Shown: positions 33,910 to 46,448, numbered from the stretch's first letter. The stretch is 62,470 nt of DNA from Planoprotostelium fungivorum (GCA_003024175.1 MDYQ01000168.1:1-62470), one strand, 5' to 3'. Notes: generated by a model not told the origin, from the letters alone. Translations and numbers: made by a program.

Positions 33910-36300
33910 ATGGCGGCCCGCATGTTCCTCACCACCAACTCCACTGAGCGCGAAGAGCGCATCTTGGCCAGGCGCGCTCGCATCGCCGCCCGCATGGAAC
34001 AGAAGAAGAGGGCATTGAATCCAGAATTGTCAGGTGATGTGATGTCCAATTGTGTGATGTGAGAGACTGACGAACATGCAGCAGCCACGAAAGTGAGCGA
34101 GGCACCGACAGAACCTCTCGCAGGAACAGGAGAGAAAGCTAAAAAACAGATCGCAGACAGTCGAAATGGTTTCAATCTGGTCCTTGAGAACGGTATACAA
34201 GATGTATCTAGTGTGAAAGCATGGATCATACAGCGGGAAGAAGTTAGGAAGGAAGAGCAGAAGAAGAGGATGGCCGAATTGGCTATTCGCAGAGCCGAAG
34301 AGAAGAAAGAGGCTGATACGATCAACGATTCGATTGCTGAGCGATGGGCGGTGGTAGCGAAGAAAGACGTGCCGGAAGAGTTGCGCAAATCTATTGCGGA
34401 AGTGAGAGAAACCTGTGAAGAGGTGAGGTGATGACAGTGCGATGTGTTGTTCATTTTCATTAGGTCATATCATCGAAAGACAAGTTGATCAAGGAGTATT
34501 CCATCGATATCAAAGCGAAGGAAGAAGAATATGTTAAGACACTGGCGAAACAGGCGGAAGAGATCGATCAGCTCATTCAAAAGATGCGAAACCAGGTGCG
34601 AGCCAATCTGGAGACGCTCAACTGACAGTTTGAACAGGTGAAGGATCTGGCCAAGTCATACGAACAAGAGATGTCCGCCATAGATGATTCATTTTTGGAA
34701 GAGCGACACATCCTGAGAAAAGCCAACGCAGAAGAGATGGAGGTGGGAATGTCTAAACGCCTATTCATGACAATAGACAGGTCCTATACGAAGACCGAAG
34801 AAATAACGAAGGGAAATACGCCGAATCGAGGCAAGAGAGAGACGAGGAAGCGAGACAACAGATCGAGACTCTACAGACCATCGAGGCGGAGGAGTACAAC
34901 GAGTTGAAGATCAAATTAGAGACTGAGATTCAGACCTTGGAGCAACACCTTCAAGTGATGAAGGCGACATTCCAATTGAATCACGAGAAGTTGACGCACA
35001 ATTTTCGACTGTTGGACGAGAGAAATTTCGAGCATACGCAGCTCATCCAACAACAGAAGAAGAAGATTAATCGATTACAAGATATGGGATCCACTCTGAA
35101 GGCCAGGTGAAAGGGTCGTGATCTGTTCGTCGTCTGAATTGTCCATAGATATGAGAAAAATGACAAGAAGTATCGACAGAAGAACATAGAGCTGACGGAA
35201 GAGTACAAACGTACCACGGACCAGTACAAAGATCTCCAAGCCATTTTCAAAAACTTTCAGGAGAAGGATCATCGCAAGTACAAGGAGGTGATCTATAGAG
35301 TCATCGTAGCACCTTCTAAAAGAAAAGGTCTGGAACATGAACGAAGAGCGCGTCTCTGTGTTGGTCAATCGACTGATCCAAGGAGACAAGATCATCGCCG
35401 AGCAGCAACTGGGTCTCTTGTGGTTTCCTCCCACAGAGGACATCTACGCCATATCAGACACACGCACGGGCGACCACTCTACCGGTCTGGGAGTCAGTCC
35501 ATCCAAATCAGCAGAGAATCCACTGCAGCACGAAGACATGAAGCCTCTCATACAAATGTTGTGCGATGAGGCTGGCTTTCTGGTGAGAATTCCGTAAAAT
35601 CATCAGTGATACTCACATAGCACGCAGGTGGATGATAAAGTCAAGAACGTGATTGGAGGAATCAGAACGAACGAGCAGAACATGATCATGATCGACTCCA
35701 TCTTATCCGTCTTGGGTGTAGAATCACCCACCGCAGTGGAATCCCTCATCTCTTATTTCGTCAAGAACGATTACACCCAAGAGAAACCGGAACTCATCGC
35801 CCCCACCGAAGCTATGGCGGCTCTCAAATCATTCGTGAAAGATCATCAAGTTCGCATCAAAGAAGGTGATGGTGACGATGAAGAACAAGACCTGAAGTTC
35901 ACAGTGGCCATCGAACAACTGACGACGACGAGTGAAGAGAAGGAAGAGAAGATACAGAAGGTGATCGAGAAAGAATATTGGCAACGATTAGCCAATGTAG
36001 TTCCCGAGAAGACGGTGCAGACTTGGGAGGTAGGGATGGACGATGAAGATGATGATGGTTGACTGTTCTCAGTCATTGGAGAAAGAACTGGTGAAATACA
36101 ACCAAGTCTTGACGGCAAGATCAGACTTGTTGAGAGAAACAGATTCGATACGGAAGCAGAACGATGAGTTGAAGACACTGTTGAATCAGTACATCAATGC
36201 AAAGGTGACATCAGCAGTACACGATTTATCGCTCAATCTAACAACGTGGCAGATCAACGAAGAATTGATTGTACCTGTCTTCAAACACACAAGGGATTGA
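33910..36300 (+). CDS. DRC1: Dynein regulatory complex subunit 1 (DRC1/CCDC164)
   Basis: Coiled-coil backbone of the nexin-dynein regulatory complex that links outer doublets of motile axonemes. After an alanine/arginine-rich start (EERILARRARIAARMEQKK), the protein is nearly continuous coiled coil. Family landmarks are SAIDDSFLEERHILRKANAEE, a middle stretch with QQKKKINRLQDMG, and VWNMNEERVSVLVNRLIQGD with LGLLWFPP. The C-terminus reads LLNQYINAKINEELIVP, equivalent to DRC1's final conserved peptide. About eleven exons. Its presence means the organism builds or built a motile flagellum. Confidence 0.9.
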
Positions 36301-36579
36301 TCGTGATTGCTGTACAGAATCCAATGATGATCGTGGTGTCTTCGCGGACTCGACTGTAAGGATCGGGGAACAACTCCACCAAATGAATCGGTGTTCGTCG
36401 GTTCGCATTTAGAAATGGATGATGTGTTCAGGATGCTTTCTGTGATGTGTGATGTCTGGCGAAGATAAAGCGAAGACTAGTGTCGTCTTGAATTTCAGAT
36501 GGTGACCCAATCTCATGTGGAGGAGCAATCGCACATCGTCCAGACTTCAAAAGAAAAACAAGGACCTGGATCCGCATTT
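36301..36579. other. Spacer between DRC1 and repeat B
   Basis: No gene seen. Slightly AT-rich, with no tandem repeat or tRNA. It ends at the hairpin that bounds repeat B. Confidence 0.4.
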
Positions 36580-37520
36580 AGGGCGGAACGCCCGGTCACG
36601 TGACTGCAAAATTCCTCAACAGCTTCTCGATTTTACGGTTGTAACCGTTGATCTTGCGTTAACTCGACGAGAAAGGAGGATTTACGCGGTTTGAGGCATC
36701 GGCAAATCATTTTCCGCTCAACGCACAAAGCAGCAACCACAAAGCTATACAGCCACAACAACCATGGAACATCTGATCGAGGATCTCCTTTGAGACACAA
36801 ATCGCAACGGTTGAACACACTGCTTCACAAGAACACCTTCCACACATGTGATCAAGAGCAAATGGGCCTACGACCTCTTTGGCATCTCACTGGAATCCCT
36901 TCGAAAGCCAAACTCTTGACTGCCCCCACCGACTAAGACGAGAACTCCACTGGACTCATTACACGGGCTCAACACCTTCAAGAGAACCCTCACTTGCACG
37001 AGAGAAGACAAGAACGTGTCCACAGCCACCTCCAACGACCTTCTCAAACGACAGTGATCACAAAGTAGCTTCTGCTCTCCTTTCGAGGATGAACACAGAC
37101 TGTTGTCCCTGAGTTGGCGATGTGAGGTGACGAGGCTGCTACCAGGAGTCAGACCGACAAACGAACGAGAGATGTACGGCCAGTATTGCCTTCGGGCAGA
37201 AAACTGTATGTCCTTGGATCGACCGCACAGAAGAGGATACACGAAAGTGATTGATTCTGGCCGGAGTGGAGACACCCTTTCAAGGGCCTCTACGAGGAAG
37301 GCAGGCGAGTGTCTGACGAGGCTGTGGTGTACGGGGTATGGCCGTACCCAGCCCAGGTAGAGCGTCGGCGTTCCTTCTTCTCTCGTGTGCAGTGAGACGA
37401 TCACCGACACACATTGTGCACGAAGGCTCAACTTTGAATAAATCCAACTGTATTCAATCGGTTTAATGTTTCTTTCGTCTTTGTATTCTTCGAACATGAC
37501 AATGAGGTCGCAGATGCTTG
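36580..37520 (+). repeat. Eroded dispersed repeat, copy B (broken coding element of unknown family)
   Basis: Inverted partner of copy A (13285-14183), with the sense strand plus here. It is bounded on the left by hairpin GGGCGGAACGCCC (36581-36593) next to GTCACGTGAC (36595-36604), as in copy A. Copy B keeps one of the better-preserved protein-like stretches, WPEWRHPFKGLYEEGRRV near 37260-37320, which matches no family I know. It is broken by several disruptions and looks old. Identity between the copies is high over most of the 0.9 kb, by eye. Confidence 0.7.
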
Positions 37521-37768
37521 AAGGTCGGCGGTCTCTGTGGAGATGTTCTCTGAAGGATAGAACATTTACGAAGGGATTGAGAAGTGCAAAGTAAAAAGAA
37601 GATTGACAGGTTGATAATGGTGCGTGATAAGCTTTCGGTTGAAAAGGGTATTTGCGCTATGTTGGGAATCTCCACGCGAAATCTACACTCCGTTGGCCTG
37701 GAGACCTTTTCGTAGTAAACTGTTGTTCCCTCAGAGTTATCACACTGCCGCTCCCTCGACCTGACCTC

Positions 37769-39668
37769 ATGTTGCTGCAGCTATCGACAGAGTTGATCGT
37801 AGAGGTGGTCGAGCGGTGTTGCGGATTTGACGATCGACAGGTATTGAAGTTACTCGATGTAACCGATCTACTGGCGGCCTCTATGACCAACCGATATTTG
37901 AGACGATGGTGTCTGTCTAACGTGGTGTGGAGTTCCATCTGTTCGAAGAGAGGTGGATCACACCATTCATGTTTAAAATATTCAAACGAAACAGGCCTCT
38001 ATGCATCTTACGATCATTTTACTTCTCTCCTTTCACCTCTGTCAGAAAAATTGGAAGTTGGGGTGGGTGCAGGGCCCAAAAGCGAATTCTCACGCTGTTT
38101 TAGGATCCAATCGTGGAGGGCATCGATGACGATCAGTGGTATTATCTCAACTGGAGAACTTTCGATTCCTATCTGAAGTATCGTGGCCTGTGGGCGTGTG
38201 AATACGGTAGCCTGGGTGAGCCCCTCCTTCGTCTCGCGTCCTCACACTACAGACAGGTAAAATGGTTCATGTGAGTTGTACGTGGAAACTCTCAGACGCG
38301 AGACATTGGGAGGACGACGGAGAGGTACCCCTTCATGCATCGGATGACCCCTCCGAACTGCGATGGGGCCTCATCTGCTCTGTACAACTTCTAACGTGCA
38401 ACAACCGATCCGATAAATGGAGTGAACTATTCATCAGTCCCAGCGTGAGGGAGGGTGATTCCATTCTACAAGGGTGTAAGTTGAACCATCTCAGTCACCC
38501 AAGTGTTCAGAGACAACATCTGGCTGGACTCTCTCGAGCCGGAATTTCAACGAAATCCATACCACATCATCTCGAGATTCTGGACGTTGAAGAGAGACAA
38601 AATCTCGGGGAGATATCACATCGAAGACACAGTGGGACAGTCACAGAAGAGGACGATGGAGCTGCATGTCATGCCCCACGATGAGCCAAAGGTTAAGGTG
38701 AAGATTGCCCGAGGGGAAGATCTTGACATCCTACAGGTCTCATCCATTCAAAGGATATCGCCACGGCCTCATCCACATCTGAGAAAGAGGTGGAAGTCAT
38801 TTCCAACGGACGCACTCAGGTGAAGCGATGTATGACCAGAAGAGCTGAGAGAGCTGAGGTGCGCGATGAAGGACGACGTACTGTCTGAAGGGAGAGGATA
38901 TCCCGCGTTTACTGTTGACGAAGTCAAGTGAGATGTGAATGATGCACGTCGAGATGATGACCGTGCCAAGTATCTTCTTTGCTCTCAGAGATCCACCCAC
39001 ACGTTGTCAGAAGAGGTGAAACGAAGGTAACCCCACAAGTGTTGATTTTAAAGCAGAATGAGTTGCAATACCCAGTCCATGCACCCAGAGGATATGACTG
39101 GAATGTTCGTTGGAAACTTTGATGACGATGTACAATTTCTTCACGTCGATTTTGACAAGACTCCCTCGGTGGACGAAGTGAGAGGCCATTCTTTATTTCT
39201 GTTGAACGATCGAGCAGGCGAGGGCCATATCAGGTGATACACCACCCGTGTTGAGGGCAGTCAAAGTGACGGGAGACCGAACGATACCGAAGGGAGAGAC
39301 TTCCTTCTTTGGTATCTTACGTTACGACAAGACCATTGAACAAGTGAGTTAAAACTCCACAATCTGAGAAGGTTCAAGTGTCACTCGTTGATTCGGACGC
39401 AGTTTCATCGGTTGAGAACGTCAGAGTGGGATGGTGAAGTTCATCCATTGGAGGGATTCGGGAGAGCTGAAGTCCACGAGGAGACTGAAGAAAGCACGGT
39501 TCCATGGGAGAAGATCCACATCTTCTTTCTATCCATGGATCTCATCTTGGTGAGCATCATCAACGATGTGAGGTGAAGATTGACCAATAGGTGACTTGGT
39601 GGGATTCGAGTAGGGCAACTATGTACAAGAGAGTCTATATGGATGATGTGGAAGAAAGGAACGGATGA
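37769..39668 (+). CDS. F-box protein, FBXO31-like
   Basis: Probable substrate receptor of an SCF ubiquitin ligase. The F-box-like start is MLLQLSTELIVEVVERC, followed by LKLLDVTDLLAASMTNRYLR and VVWSSICSKR. The body has YLKYRGLWACEYGSLGEPLL, resembling the FBXO31 GLW..YG..G element. Near the C-terminus AVKVTGDRTIPKGETSFFGI resembles FBXO31's ITGDPNIPAGQ element of the cyclin-D-binding beta-barrel. About nine exons ending at VYMDDVEERNG. Some internal joins in 38700-39000 are uncertain. A generic F-box protein is the safe call; FBXO31 is a motif-based inference. Confidence 0.62.
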
Positions 39669-39742
39669 GAAAGCTCAGCTGGATTGTACATTTATAACTT
39701 ACAAAGGATATGTCAGTAAATTTTGAGACCGCGCCAACATCC

Positions 39743-39815
39743 GGCTCCTTGGCCAAGTTGGCAAGGCGCTTCCCTAGTAAGGAAGAGATCACGAGTTCGA
39801 GTCTCGTAGGAGCCT
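39743..39815 (+). tRNA. tRNA-Thr(AGU)
   Basis: Complete cloverleaf. Acceptor GGCTCCT pairs with AGGAGCC (39808-39814). The D-arm is GGCC-AAGTTGGCAA-GGC. The anticodon stem CTTCC/GGAAG carries loop CTAGTAA, so the anticodon is AGT, read as IGU after deamination. The T-arm is ACGAG TTCGAGT CTCGT. A T5 RNA polymerase III terminator starts right after the acceptor. No intron. Confidence 0.93.
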
Positions 39816-39933
39816 TTTTGCTGTTTCTGCCGAGAAAATGAACATGAAAATGCCATCAATTTCGGTCGTTGTAGATGTTAAAAATTTCTTCCCTTCTTCC
39901 TTTTCTCTGTTCTCACTTTGATCGGAAAGCAAC

Positions 39934-42432
39934 ATGACGAACGGTGGCAAGAAGAGTGAGCTGTTCGATCGTTAGAGAGGTACCTGACGATAGACAGAGG
40001 CGTCTAAGAGACTGACATTACACAAGCAACACAAGATCAAGAAGAGAGTTGCTGAGACACACAGAAAGCAGAGAAGAGAGGCCAGGAAAAATGCCCTGAC
40101 GACTAAACGTGAGTTGATTTCTCATGATGAGGCATGTGATTGACATCACACACAGACAAGAAGAAGGATCCCGGAGTTCCTAACATGTACCCATTCAAGG
40201 AGCAGTTATTACAGAAGGTATTCGTCATCACATAGAACATTCTCAGTCTCATCTTCACAGATGGAAGCACACAAGATGAAATTAGAAGAAGAGAAGGAGA
40301 GACAGAAGGCAGACCGAACAGCATTGAAGAAGAAACTGAGAGAAGGAGGCCCCTCTTCCCTCAGCTCCTTCGCCGCTGAGGCCGCAAAGAGAAGTGATCA
40401 GTACAACAACACAGAGAATGAAGAAGAAGAGACGGAACAGAGAGCACAGATGTACGATCTGAAAGGTGATGAGATGAGCGATGGAGTAAGAGATTGACGA
40501 GAGATGCAGACGGATCAAAGAGAGCTTACTTTAGAGAGTTCAAGAAGATCGTTGAGATGTCGGACGTTATCTTGGAAGTTCTCGATGCCAGAGACCCCAT
40601 TGGATGCAGATGTCTCGATGTGGAGCAGAAGATCGTCGCCAAGCACCCCAACAAGAAGATCGTCCTCGTATTGAACAAGATCGGTGAGAAGTCTCACGAT
40701 GATGAGAGACGAAGAGGCTTAAGAGGTGACAGATCTGATCCCAAAGGAGAACGCAGAGCAGTGGCTCAAGTACTTGAGAAATGAGTTCCCAGCCATCGCC
40801 TTCAAGTGTTCCACCCAAGAGCAGAGACAGAACCTCGGCAGAAGAGAGAAGGCCGTAGACTCTCTCCAGCTGATGGAGAACGGACAATGTATTGGTGCTG
40901 ACACTCTCATCCAACTCTTGAAGGTGCACATCTACTCTTTCTTCTCTCCATCTGATGTGGAATATTCCACACGATACACACGATGCAATACTGAGATGTA
41001 GTATAGAACTACTCTAGAAACAGTGGAATGAAGACAGCTCTGTCTGTCGGTATCATTGGATATCCCAACGTAGGAAAGTCTTCACTCATCAACTCCCTCA
41101 AGAGATCGAGATCCGTCGGTGTGGGTGCCACCCCCGGTTTCACAAAGACCGTTCAGGTTCGTTTCCTCTCTTCTCTCCTTATCTCTCTGCTTATCTCACT
41201 CTATCTGTCCCTCTGCTTATCTCACTCTATTTATCTCTCTGCTTATCTGTCATTATCTCTCTGCTTATCTCACCCTACGATAACAATGACTGAAATCGAA
41301 CAGGAGATTCAACTGGACAAGGGAATCAAGCTGATCGATTCTCCGGGTATTGTCTTTGGAAACTCGAGCAGCAGTGACAGTGACATCATTCTCAGAAATG
41401 CCGTCAAGATCTCTCAAGTTGCTGATCCCATCGCTCCAGGTGGGATCATCATGTCATGACATCATCGATCACATGATGTACGATTTCACGATGATGACGA
41501 TGAACAGTGGAAGTCTTATTGGGCAAGTGTGATCGATCCCAGCTGATGCAGACCTACAAATTGTCTCAGTTCACATCCACATTGGACTTTTTGATTCAGA
41601 TGGCAACGAAGAGAGGAAAATTCAAGAAGGGAGGTGCCCCCAACATCAACCAAGCCGCCAAGTCTGTCCTCCAAGGTCGGTAGCTCTCTACGAGATCTCT
41701 GTGAAATCTCCGACTGAAAGGATACAGATTGGAACGAGGGAAGGATTCGCTTCTTCACGATACCACCCGAGCTGAAGAACGTCCACATCTCGGCTGAGAT
41801 CGTCACGAGTTACAGCAAGCTCTTCGATTTCGATCAGATCACAAAGAGAGAGAAGGAGCAGATCTACTCCCTACCAGAGAAGAAGACCCAGGCTCTTCCC
41901 ATGGTGAGACGGCCTCAGATGGCTCGTTGTAGATGGACAGAACTGAAGGAGTACAGAAATCGAGCGCAGCACCACGATCGGAGTGGAACTTGGATCTGGA
42001 TGACATCGAAGACTCTGAAGAGGAAGAGTTTGAGGAAGGTGACGACATGGAAGAGGAAGACTCTGAAGAGGAAGAGGACGATGAGGAAGAAGAGGAAGAG
42101 GTGTGTAGAGAGATAGAGGAGGGAGCTGAAGGAGATCACAGCAACAAGAAGAGTCCATGGTTGAGGAGGAAGAGGAGGAAGAAGAGGAGGAAGAAGAGGA
42201 AGAAGAGGAGGAAGAGGAACAGACGACCGTTCAAAGAAAGCAGAACCTGAAGGAGAAGAGCGACAAGTACAACCCACAGCTCAATGCCTTGAGAAAGAAG
42301 CAACAGAAGAAGGAGAAGCGAAAGGCAAAGAAGGCAGAGCAGAGAGGAGACGATGACAGCTACAGCTTCTCTGCTGACTTTTATGGAGGAGGAGGAGGAA
42401 AGGATGACTCTGATCTGGACCTCGACGATTGA
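39934..42432 (+). CDS. GNL3: Nucleostemin-family nucleolar GTPase (GNL3/GNL3L)
   Basis: Circularly permuted GTPase of ribosome biogenesis. Basic N-terminal nucleolar region ([20 protein letters not shown]) and coiled coil [19 protein letters not shown] motifs come in permuted order: G5-like [18 protein letters not shown]4 VLVLNKIDLIPKE, G1 [17 protein letters not shown]2 GATPGFTK and G3 LIDSPGI. The domain after them reads FIQ-type [18 protein letters not shown]. It ends in a long acidic E/D tract and a lysine-rich tail. About eleven exons. The intron at about 41159-41304 is expanded by pyrimidine-rich repeats. Confidence 0.9.
41164..41278 (+). repeat. Pyrimidine-rich minisatellite in GNL3 intron
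   Basis: Imperfect tandem copies built on CTTATCTCTCTG and CTTATCTCACTCTAT, at least six partial units. They expand one GNL3 intron to about 145 nt, against 40-60 for its neighbours. Confidence 0.75.
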
Positions 42433-42523
42433 TTTCCTGAATAGATTCGACGATAATCGCATTTTTATTCATTTTGGCTGTTTACAACGCCGTTTCGTCC
42501 CATTCGCGTGTTTTCCCTCCAAG

Positions 42524-45073
42524 ATGACCAAGCTTAGACTGTTCGTGAAGAAGAATTTTGGAGAATACGATTGGGGCAGATGTGAGAGGCCACCTGGAAT
42601 TCTCGATGCAGTGTGCAGGTGGAACGACGTTTTCCTACATATCATCGATCTGATATCATCAATCAGACTGTGGAATTACTTGGAAGTATTAGACAGCGAA
42701 ATGACAACGAAGGCATTCCAAAAGCCTATCTTTCAATTGACAGATCAGGACATTCTGCAGATTGTATTTACATACTGTAAACTCTGGGATCTCATAAAGG
42801 ATCATATTCGTAAGGTAAGAAATGGATCTCTCAAATGTTCGTCGAAGATGATTATGATAGGTACCCCAACTGAAGCAGTCGGCTTATTCTTCTTCTAAGA
42901 ATGAGAAAAATTCAGAGAGGATACAATCCTTCAATGCATCTCTCTCTGAGATGGATGACCAGCAGAGTTTAATCACCAACTTGGATCGTCTTTGGGCTGG
43001 GAGAAATGAGAAGATTCTCAACCACTATGATGTTGTTCGAAGGTCAACAGTCAATGCCGAGCCTTCAACGTAATCACCATCGATGAATGACTCACTCACA
43101 TCATGTCGCAGGAAATCATCAAAGATCAAGTTGATCAGCCCTTCACCTCTGCACAGACTACAGACAAACAACGCAACCAACACACCACTGAAACCCAAGT
43201 CAAGTGAAGCAAAGAAATCTTCAAAGAAGGCAGATCAGACGGCAGAAGGACCAAAGAAGTCACCCAATCCGAAAAAGAGAAAAGCCAGCAGAGCGGAGGA
43301 GGACGATAGAACAGCCAAGAAGAGGAGGAGCGACACCGAAGATACACAGAAGGAGGGAGAGATGGAGAGAGTGGGAACGAAGAAGGCTAAGGGTGAGAAA
43401 AAGAGAAGAAATAAGATTGAAAGATGAACAGAGAAGTCGAAAGGAGCAGAGAAAGAGGGAGCCAAGAAGACGAAGGGAAAGAAAGAGAGACAGAAGAGAC
43501 AGAGAGAGAGCGATCCACAGAAGACCACGGAAGGAGACAAGTCCAAGAAGACTTTCTTCGCTCTGAAGGCATCGAAACTCCCAGTGACACCTCTGAGACT
43601 TGTGAGAGGGTAGTCATGAGACCCTTCGTTGAATGTACAAACAGGTGGCCAGAGGAATAGAGAATGAGCAGATGAGAGGAGGGAACGAAGAGAGAAGAAG
43701 AGGAGAGAACGAAGAGAGAAGAGAGAGGGAAGAATTGGGAGATGTGATCTCTCACGAGCAGATCACGATGGATGAGGTGTTGGATCACTCGGAGATTGTA
43801 AATATGGGTCGAGCCATCGAGGGAGAAGAGATATTCCTCACCCAAGACATCCAAATGGAGTCTGAGGAATTGGCTCTATCGTCAGAGGTCAACGCACAAC
43901 CAGAAGTACGAGGAGATGCAGCAGAAGCGCAACCAGTAGAGGAAGTGGAGACAGATCAAGACAACACGCAGAGAGAAGAGAATAATAATATGCAGAGAGA
44001 GGAGGATGTACAGAGACACGAAGAACAGAGCACACAGAGAGAAGAAAACACACAAAGAGAGGAAGAAGAAAGCACACAGAGAGAAGAGAACACACAGAGA
44101 GAGGAAGAAGAAAGCACACAGAGAGAAGAGAACATACAGAGAGAAGAAAGCACACAGAGAGAAGAGAACACACAGAGAGAAGAGAACACACAGAGAGAGG
44201 AAAGGAGAGACGATGAAGAAGAGAATAGCTTGGAGCAGATCCGACTGGGACTCGTAGTGTACGAAGAGAAGAGTGGAGCCGTCATAGAGACCGCCAAAGA
44301 AGCCATTCGGAGTTTTGCCAGCCAATGCTGCCTCTCCACTTACCCTCAGATACAAACTCTCATCGAGTCCACGGTGATCCATCATCACATCATCATCACA
44401 CATCACCTCCTCTCACATCATCCATCATCATCACACATCACCTCATCCTCTCACATCATCCATCATCATCTCACATGATGACACGGATACATCCATTGAT
44501 CCATCTAGATGGACAAAATCGTCGCCTTCGATCGCAACTTGAAGGCAAAACAGCAACTCTTGTCCGAAGGAATGAATCTGCCCGTGAGATCATCATCCCT
44601 CATCGACCTCCACTCCTCACCTTACACAGAAACTAGAAGGCGAAGAGCCAGAGCCAGTGAGTGAGGATAGAGGATTCCTCAGGATGGAGGTTAAGGTGAG
44701 TGAGACAGAAGAGACGAGGCTGATGCCATCCAGCTGTCCAAGTTGATCTCGAACATGCACCACCTCGTGGTCAATGCGGTCCCCAAAGAGATAGAACACG
44801 AGAGGGGGAGGGAACTCCTCTACCATCTCTGCGTGTGCTGGGACGTTCAATTCTTGGAATTCAGGAGACAGGTGAGAGGAAAGGAGAAGAGAGGAGAGAC
44901 GAACGAGACAGGCGTTTCTCTTTTCATCGGAGACAACAGAGAAGCAAGTGAGGGAGATCACGGAGAGGGCAGCGTTGATACTGGGGAATCCATACATGAG
45001 CAGTGACGTCCAAGTGGAGATCGTGGAGAGAGCCATCGAGAGCAGGAGGAAGATTCCTCTGGGCCGCGTGTGA
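42524..45073 (+). CDS. Large charged protein with TQREE repeats, unknown
   Basis: I do not recognise it. The first exon encodes a folded-looking domain (MTKLRLFVKKNFGEYDWGR, then ILDAVCRWNDVFLHIIDL). A lysine/serine-rich disordered region follows (KKSPNPKKRKASRAEEDD). Then comes a glutamate-rich region whose core repeats STQREENTQREEEE between 44024 and 44205. A helical C-terminal domain has VKLSKLISNMHHLVVNAVPK and ends RRKIPLGRV. What looks like a stop at 43611 lies inside a standard 45-nt intron (GTGAGAGG to AACAG). It joins LRL to VARGIENEQ in phase, so I treat both halves as one gene. A nuclear or chromatin role is possible from its charge pattern only. Confidence 0.5.
44024..44205 (+). 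repeat. Coding tandem repeat, TQREE units
   Basis: In-frame tandem array based on ACACAGAGAGAAGAGAA, giving TQREE(N/S) and TQREEEES units, about eight to ten imperfect copies. The length keeps the reading frame, so expansion or contraction would change protein length only. Confidence 0.8.
44385..44478 (+). repeat. Minisatellite in intron of the TQREE gene
   Basis: Roughly two and a half units of about 35-38 nt, rich in CATCATC and CACATCACCTC. It lies inside an intron of about 138 nt that runs to the TCTAG acceptor before MDKIVAFDR. Confidence 0.7.
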
Positions 45074-45109
45074 ATGAAGAAATCTTTGTATTGATCTTTA
45101 TGGTACAAT

Positions 45110-46448
45110 TTAAGCCGAGACGTTGATCTTCTTTGTGATTTGGTATCTCTGTGAGCTCGCCGTGGGGCTCTCTCTTCTCGTCTGGGTGTAGCTGCACCTG
45201 ATCTGTGTCATCATCGTCGGTTATCGTCTCTGTCTCACTTTTGGCAGTAGGGACTCTTGTCGTGTTCCACGTAACGAGCGATGGCTAAATTGACACCGCA
45301 CTTTTTACAGTTGAAGCAGTGAGAGTGCCAGGTGACACCCAGAGCTTAAGGAAGGAATGAGATCGCATGGAGATGTCGTTTGAGCTCACCGTGGACTCCT
45401 CCTCCGGTAATCGGTTTGGGGCATTTAGGACAAACACGAGCAGCGTGGTTGGTGGTGATCCTCATCACGGAATGAGATTGAGAGTTGTCACTCGGTGGTT
45501 CGAATACTGCAGCGTCCATGATGTTTCCTCTGCCGTGGCCCTCTCCTGAAGATGTCGTTGGCTCATCTTGGTGGATCATCGAAGACCAAGGAGTGACTTT
45601 CAATTTACTCCTCCTGAGGAGATCAGTCATCAAGTAGTGGTATGAGACGTTGTTACATCTTGGGGTATGTCTCTTCCGCGTCATCACCGTCGAGGACTCT
45701 GATTGAAGGGTATGGAGTTCCTTTAGCTTTGAAGTTTGATACAACCGGCTCTCTGCTGAGTCGTCAACTGTCACCTCTACTATGTGCTCTTCTCACTCTC
45801 TCTTGGGCTCAGCGATGCGGACCATCTTTCTTCTCACCTCTGCTGATCTGTTCTTCAACTCGTCAAGACTTTTTACGTCATGTTCCACTCACACTCATGG
45901 GTGTGGATGAAACAGCTCTTTGGAAGGCAAGAATGTTGTGAGCCACCTTGTTGATGTTCTTCGTCTCCCACAGATCCGACATGATGAACAGATCACGCTC
46001 GGGCACACCCACTTGGACACACGCCAAGAGATACTGAGAGATATTCTCATTATGATGAAATTTTCGTGTAGAAGGCACGATCTTCTTGATGGTCCCCGGG
46101 CGATGATGATTGACCAAGCTGTCGTCGTGAGTCGAATGTCAAGTTGACGTCAGCACTCACTTGCATAAGATCACTCCTGATTTGAGAGCTGCACCGAAAT
46201 CGGCGTCATCGAAGCGATCGCCGGTGCTGTTCTTGACAAAATGAGATGCTTCTTCAATTATATTCATCTGGATCGACCTGATGCCTCTGAGTTGGAGAAG
46301 TGAATAATAATATCCATCCAGTGTATCTGTGAGGTGAAATGCTAGGAAACCTGGAAAGGTCCTCCTCCGCTTGGATCAGTCTTTGGAATGCAGATGGAGA
46401 TTGGACATGTACACCCATGGATCGTTCTGAGAATCGTTCGATGGTCAA
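45110..46448 (-). CDS. CH-LIM protein (calponin-homology plus LIM domain)
   Basis: Actin-cytoskeleton adaptor. A single calponin-homology domain runs over residues about 30-140: TGDRFDDADFGAALKSGVIL, KLVNHHRPGTIKKIVPSTRK, NISQYLLACVQVGVPERDLF and NINKVAHNILAFQRA. After a serine-rich linker there is one C-terminal LIM domain: CPKCPKPITGGGVHALG, VTWHSHCFNCKKCGVNLAIA, and SPYCQKC, which completes the zinc cysteines across an intron. It ends TKKINVSA. The same CH-LIM order is known in Dictyostelium ChLim. Six or so exons. Start 46448 or 46418. Confidence 0.85.

Noticed and set aside
43882-44406. Leucine/serine/valine-rich minus-strand frames resembling membrane proteins
   Set aside because: They are antisense readings of the TQREE array; low-complexity DNA keeps all frames open.
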